Assembly: GCF_000524195.1 (NCBI RefSeq)
Contig: NW_020170512.1
Location: 52,273-63,745 of the forward strand
Direction of reading: 5' to 3'
Length of the DNA stretch: 11,473 nt
DNA from: Echinococcus granulosus
Lineage: Eukaryota; Platyhelminthes; Cestoda; Cyclophyllidea; Taeniidae
This document shows positions 10,175 through 11,473 of this stretch, in pieces. Numbering within the stretch: the first letter of the stretch is position 1; each line of letters starts with the position of its first letter. Position numbers and translations under genes: made by a program. The notes beneath the pieces were generated by a model. It was not told the DNA's origin. It did no database searches and worked only from the letters and a program-made list of their open reading frames with translations.

Positions 10175-10424
10175 TTGAAGCCAATTAATGCAACTACATG
10201 TGTTGTAATTAGGCTTAATTTATTAGTCCAATTCAGCATAGGCTTATATTAGTTGAACACCGCCATAATACCGCCTTCGAGGGAGATGGGTAGATCGGCA
10301 GTAGAATAGCGTTATTTTTTAGTAAATTTATTTTGTGCCATTTTAGTTGAACATTGAATAACAAAACTAGATACGCATGATATATTTCCTCATTTGTCAG
10401 TAAGAAATTATTCATTATGGAGAT

Positions 10425-10464
10425 GTCAACAACCGCTATGCAGACCTTCTGACAATTTTAGTGT
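10425..10464 (+). repeat. R2 short direct repeat, copy a
   Basis: This segment matches 10805-10845 almost base for base: it shares CAACAACC/TAACAACC, CTATGCAG, CCTTCTGAC and AATTTTAGTGT, with two small indels and about two substitutions. Looser similarity may continue to about 10539 (compare 10920). The copies are 380 bases apart in the same orientation. Confidence 0.65.
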
Positions 10465-10804
10465 ATATTTTAGCATTGCTTTTACTATTGCACAATGGGA
10501 ATGTCATGCAGGTTTCGCCACACTGCTAACCATTAACGCGCGACTGTGTGCGATTATTGTGGGCTTAATTGCAACCACTGCGTGATGTCTCCCTCCCATT
10601 CTTTCTCATCGACAGGGAGTTGTAAACTCATATGCAACCCTCACCTTTTCGAAACCACCTAAGCTCATATTTGAGAGTGCTACCATCAATTGTGTTCATC
10701 ATGGCTCAAATCATCCCACTATTCTCACGGCTTCTGTCGAAAAATGCTTTTATGCAAACAGGATGCACCTTTATCGGCCCCATCACTGGAATTGCGAAAT
10801 TTTG

Positions 10805-10845
10805 GTAACAACCACTATGCAGTCCTTCTGACTTAATTTTAGTGT
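10805..10845 (+). repeat. R2 short direct repeat, copy b
   Basis: This is the partner of 10425-10464. It differs by a two-base TT insertion before AATTTTAGTGT, one base missing near the left end, and two substitutions in the ACTATGCAGTCCTTC part. The sequence between the copies and that just after this one (to 11094) shows no gene. Confidence 0.65.
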
Positions 10846-11094
10846 TGGAGATTTTAACACGACGTCTCCTTTAGCAGACGATAGCGCCAATGAAGCATAA
10901 CAGTGAACCAGCTAATAACGAAGAGGAATCTTGTGAAGAATTATGCATCATTAATGTATGGAGGATCTTCATCCCCCATCTTGTGTTCCTTATTTTGCAA
11001 TTAGGTGCAAGGATTCATTTCACAATTCTTGGTCATAATGACAGATGGATCTTCTTGCCATAGTGGGTCGGTATAATCCTTGTTTGTCACACTT

Positions 11095-11300
11095 TATCTG
11101 GATTTGTTATTAAGGTTAGGCATAAGTCAAGTTCCTGTTGGATAAACTAGAGCATTTAAGCGATCAAATCATGTCGATTGGTTGCTTCAGCCAAACAGCG
11201 CAACTCGTGTCTGCATTGTTTATCTATGCGGTATCATTGTGTGTCGTTGTACCAGCCTGCCTAGCTCCTCAAGTGAAAAACCTGGTTACATATTTTGTGC
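11095..11300 (+). repeat. R1 dispersed repeat, copy f (plus orientation, partial)
   Basis: The best anchor is GTCGATTGGTTGCTTC around 11173-11188, which aligns with ATCGATTGGTTCCTTG around 7886-7901 in R1d. Loose similarity runs on both sides, for example AAGCGATCAAATC against AACGACCACATC. Block B and block D were not recognised. This is the weakest of the six R1 copies. Confidence 0.35.
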
Positions 11301-11409
11301 AAAATTTAATAGGCGTAGCTTACTCCATTAAAATGGGTGGAATATGAAGCTATGACGCAGAAGAATACGTGTAGTCCCACTTATGTTGAAGAAAAAGTGT
11401 AACTTCGGC

Positions 11410-11452
11410 CACACCTATTCAAAGTCTCCAAAGTCTCCACACCTTTTCAAAG
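11410..11452 (+). repeat. 28-base-period repeat with an inner 9-base tandem duplication
   Basis: CACACCTATTCAAAG at 11410-11424 recurs as CACACCTTTTCAAAG at 11438-11452, a 14 of 15 match at a period of 28. Between them AAAGTCTCC occurs twice in exact tandem (11421-11429 and 11430-11438). This may be the edge of a small tandem array that continues beyond the window. Confidence 0.6.
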
Positions 11453-11457
11453 CTTTC

Positions 11458-11473
11458 ACGATTTCGAAATCGT
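11458..11473. repeat. Perfect 16-base palindrome at the window edge
   Basis: The last 16 bases, ACGATTTCGAAATCGT, are identical to their own reverse complement. The window ends here, so the true length is unknown. The preceding bases TTTC would lengthen the palindrome if the next bases outside were GAAA. Confidence 0.7.

Larger units (their letters stand above)
9854..10424. other. Gene-free spacer between R1e and R2a
   Basis: Apart from motif F copy 2 and one hairpin I see nothing supportable. A loose R1-like string (GGCTTATATTAG near 10241) resembles the plus-strand block B of R1d but could not be extended. Confidence 0.45.

Noticed and set aside
1..11473. CRISPR array, operon, phage or bacterial defence system
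   Set aside because: There are no regularly spaced repeats, no long open frames and no ribosome-binding-site gene layout anywhere in the window.

Overview
This 11.5-kb window looks like non-coding or intergenic DNA from a eukaryote, most likely an animal. By eye it is around 40% G+C. Stop codons are dense in all six frames, and the longest open frame is only 141 codons, about what random sequence of this composition would give. I see no bacterial gene layout, ribosome-binding sites, operons or recognisable protein family, and no tRNA, rRNA or snRNA that I could recognise. A parasitic-flatworm-like origin is only an impression from sequence style (for example the CA/CG-alternating stretch near 3765-3815) and should not be relied on.

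What the window does contain is layers of old repeats. Family A is a pair of direct repeats (1-435 and 2502-2978), about 2.5 kb apart and nearly 90% identical in their central 200 bases. The larger signal is a previously unnamed (by me) dispersed family, here called R1. Six diverged copies lie in both orientations at about 3565-4140 (-), 4960-5255 (-), 5570-5975 (+), 7610-8080 (+), 9370-9853 (+) and 11095-11300 (+). Hand alignment of sub-blocks gives 68-81% identity without gaps over 57-84 bases, and the blocks keep the same order between copies. R1 may account for roughly a fifth of the window. A short repeat R2 (10425-10464 and 10805-10845) and a shared motif F (5271-5316 and 10135-10174) add to this.

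The right edge has a different structure: a 9-base tandem duplication, a 28-base-period repeat and a perfect 16-base palindrome that runs into the end of the window.

The stretches between repeats (436-2501, 2979-3564, 4141-4959, 5976-7609, 8081-9369, 9854-10424 and 10846-11094) show no gene I can support. No genes can be described as working together. The most useful observation is the R1 family and its collinear, two-orientation layout, probably the remains of a non-autonomous mobile element or an old segmental repeat.
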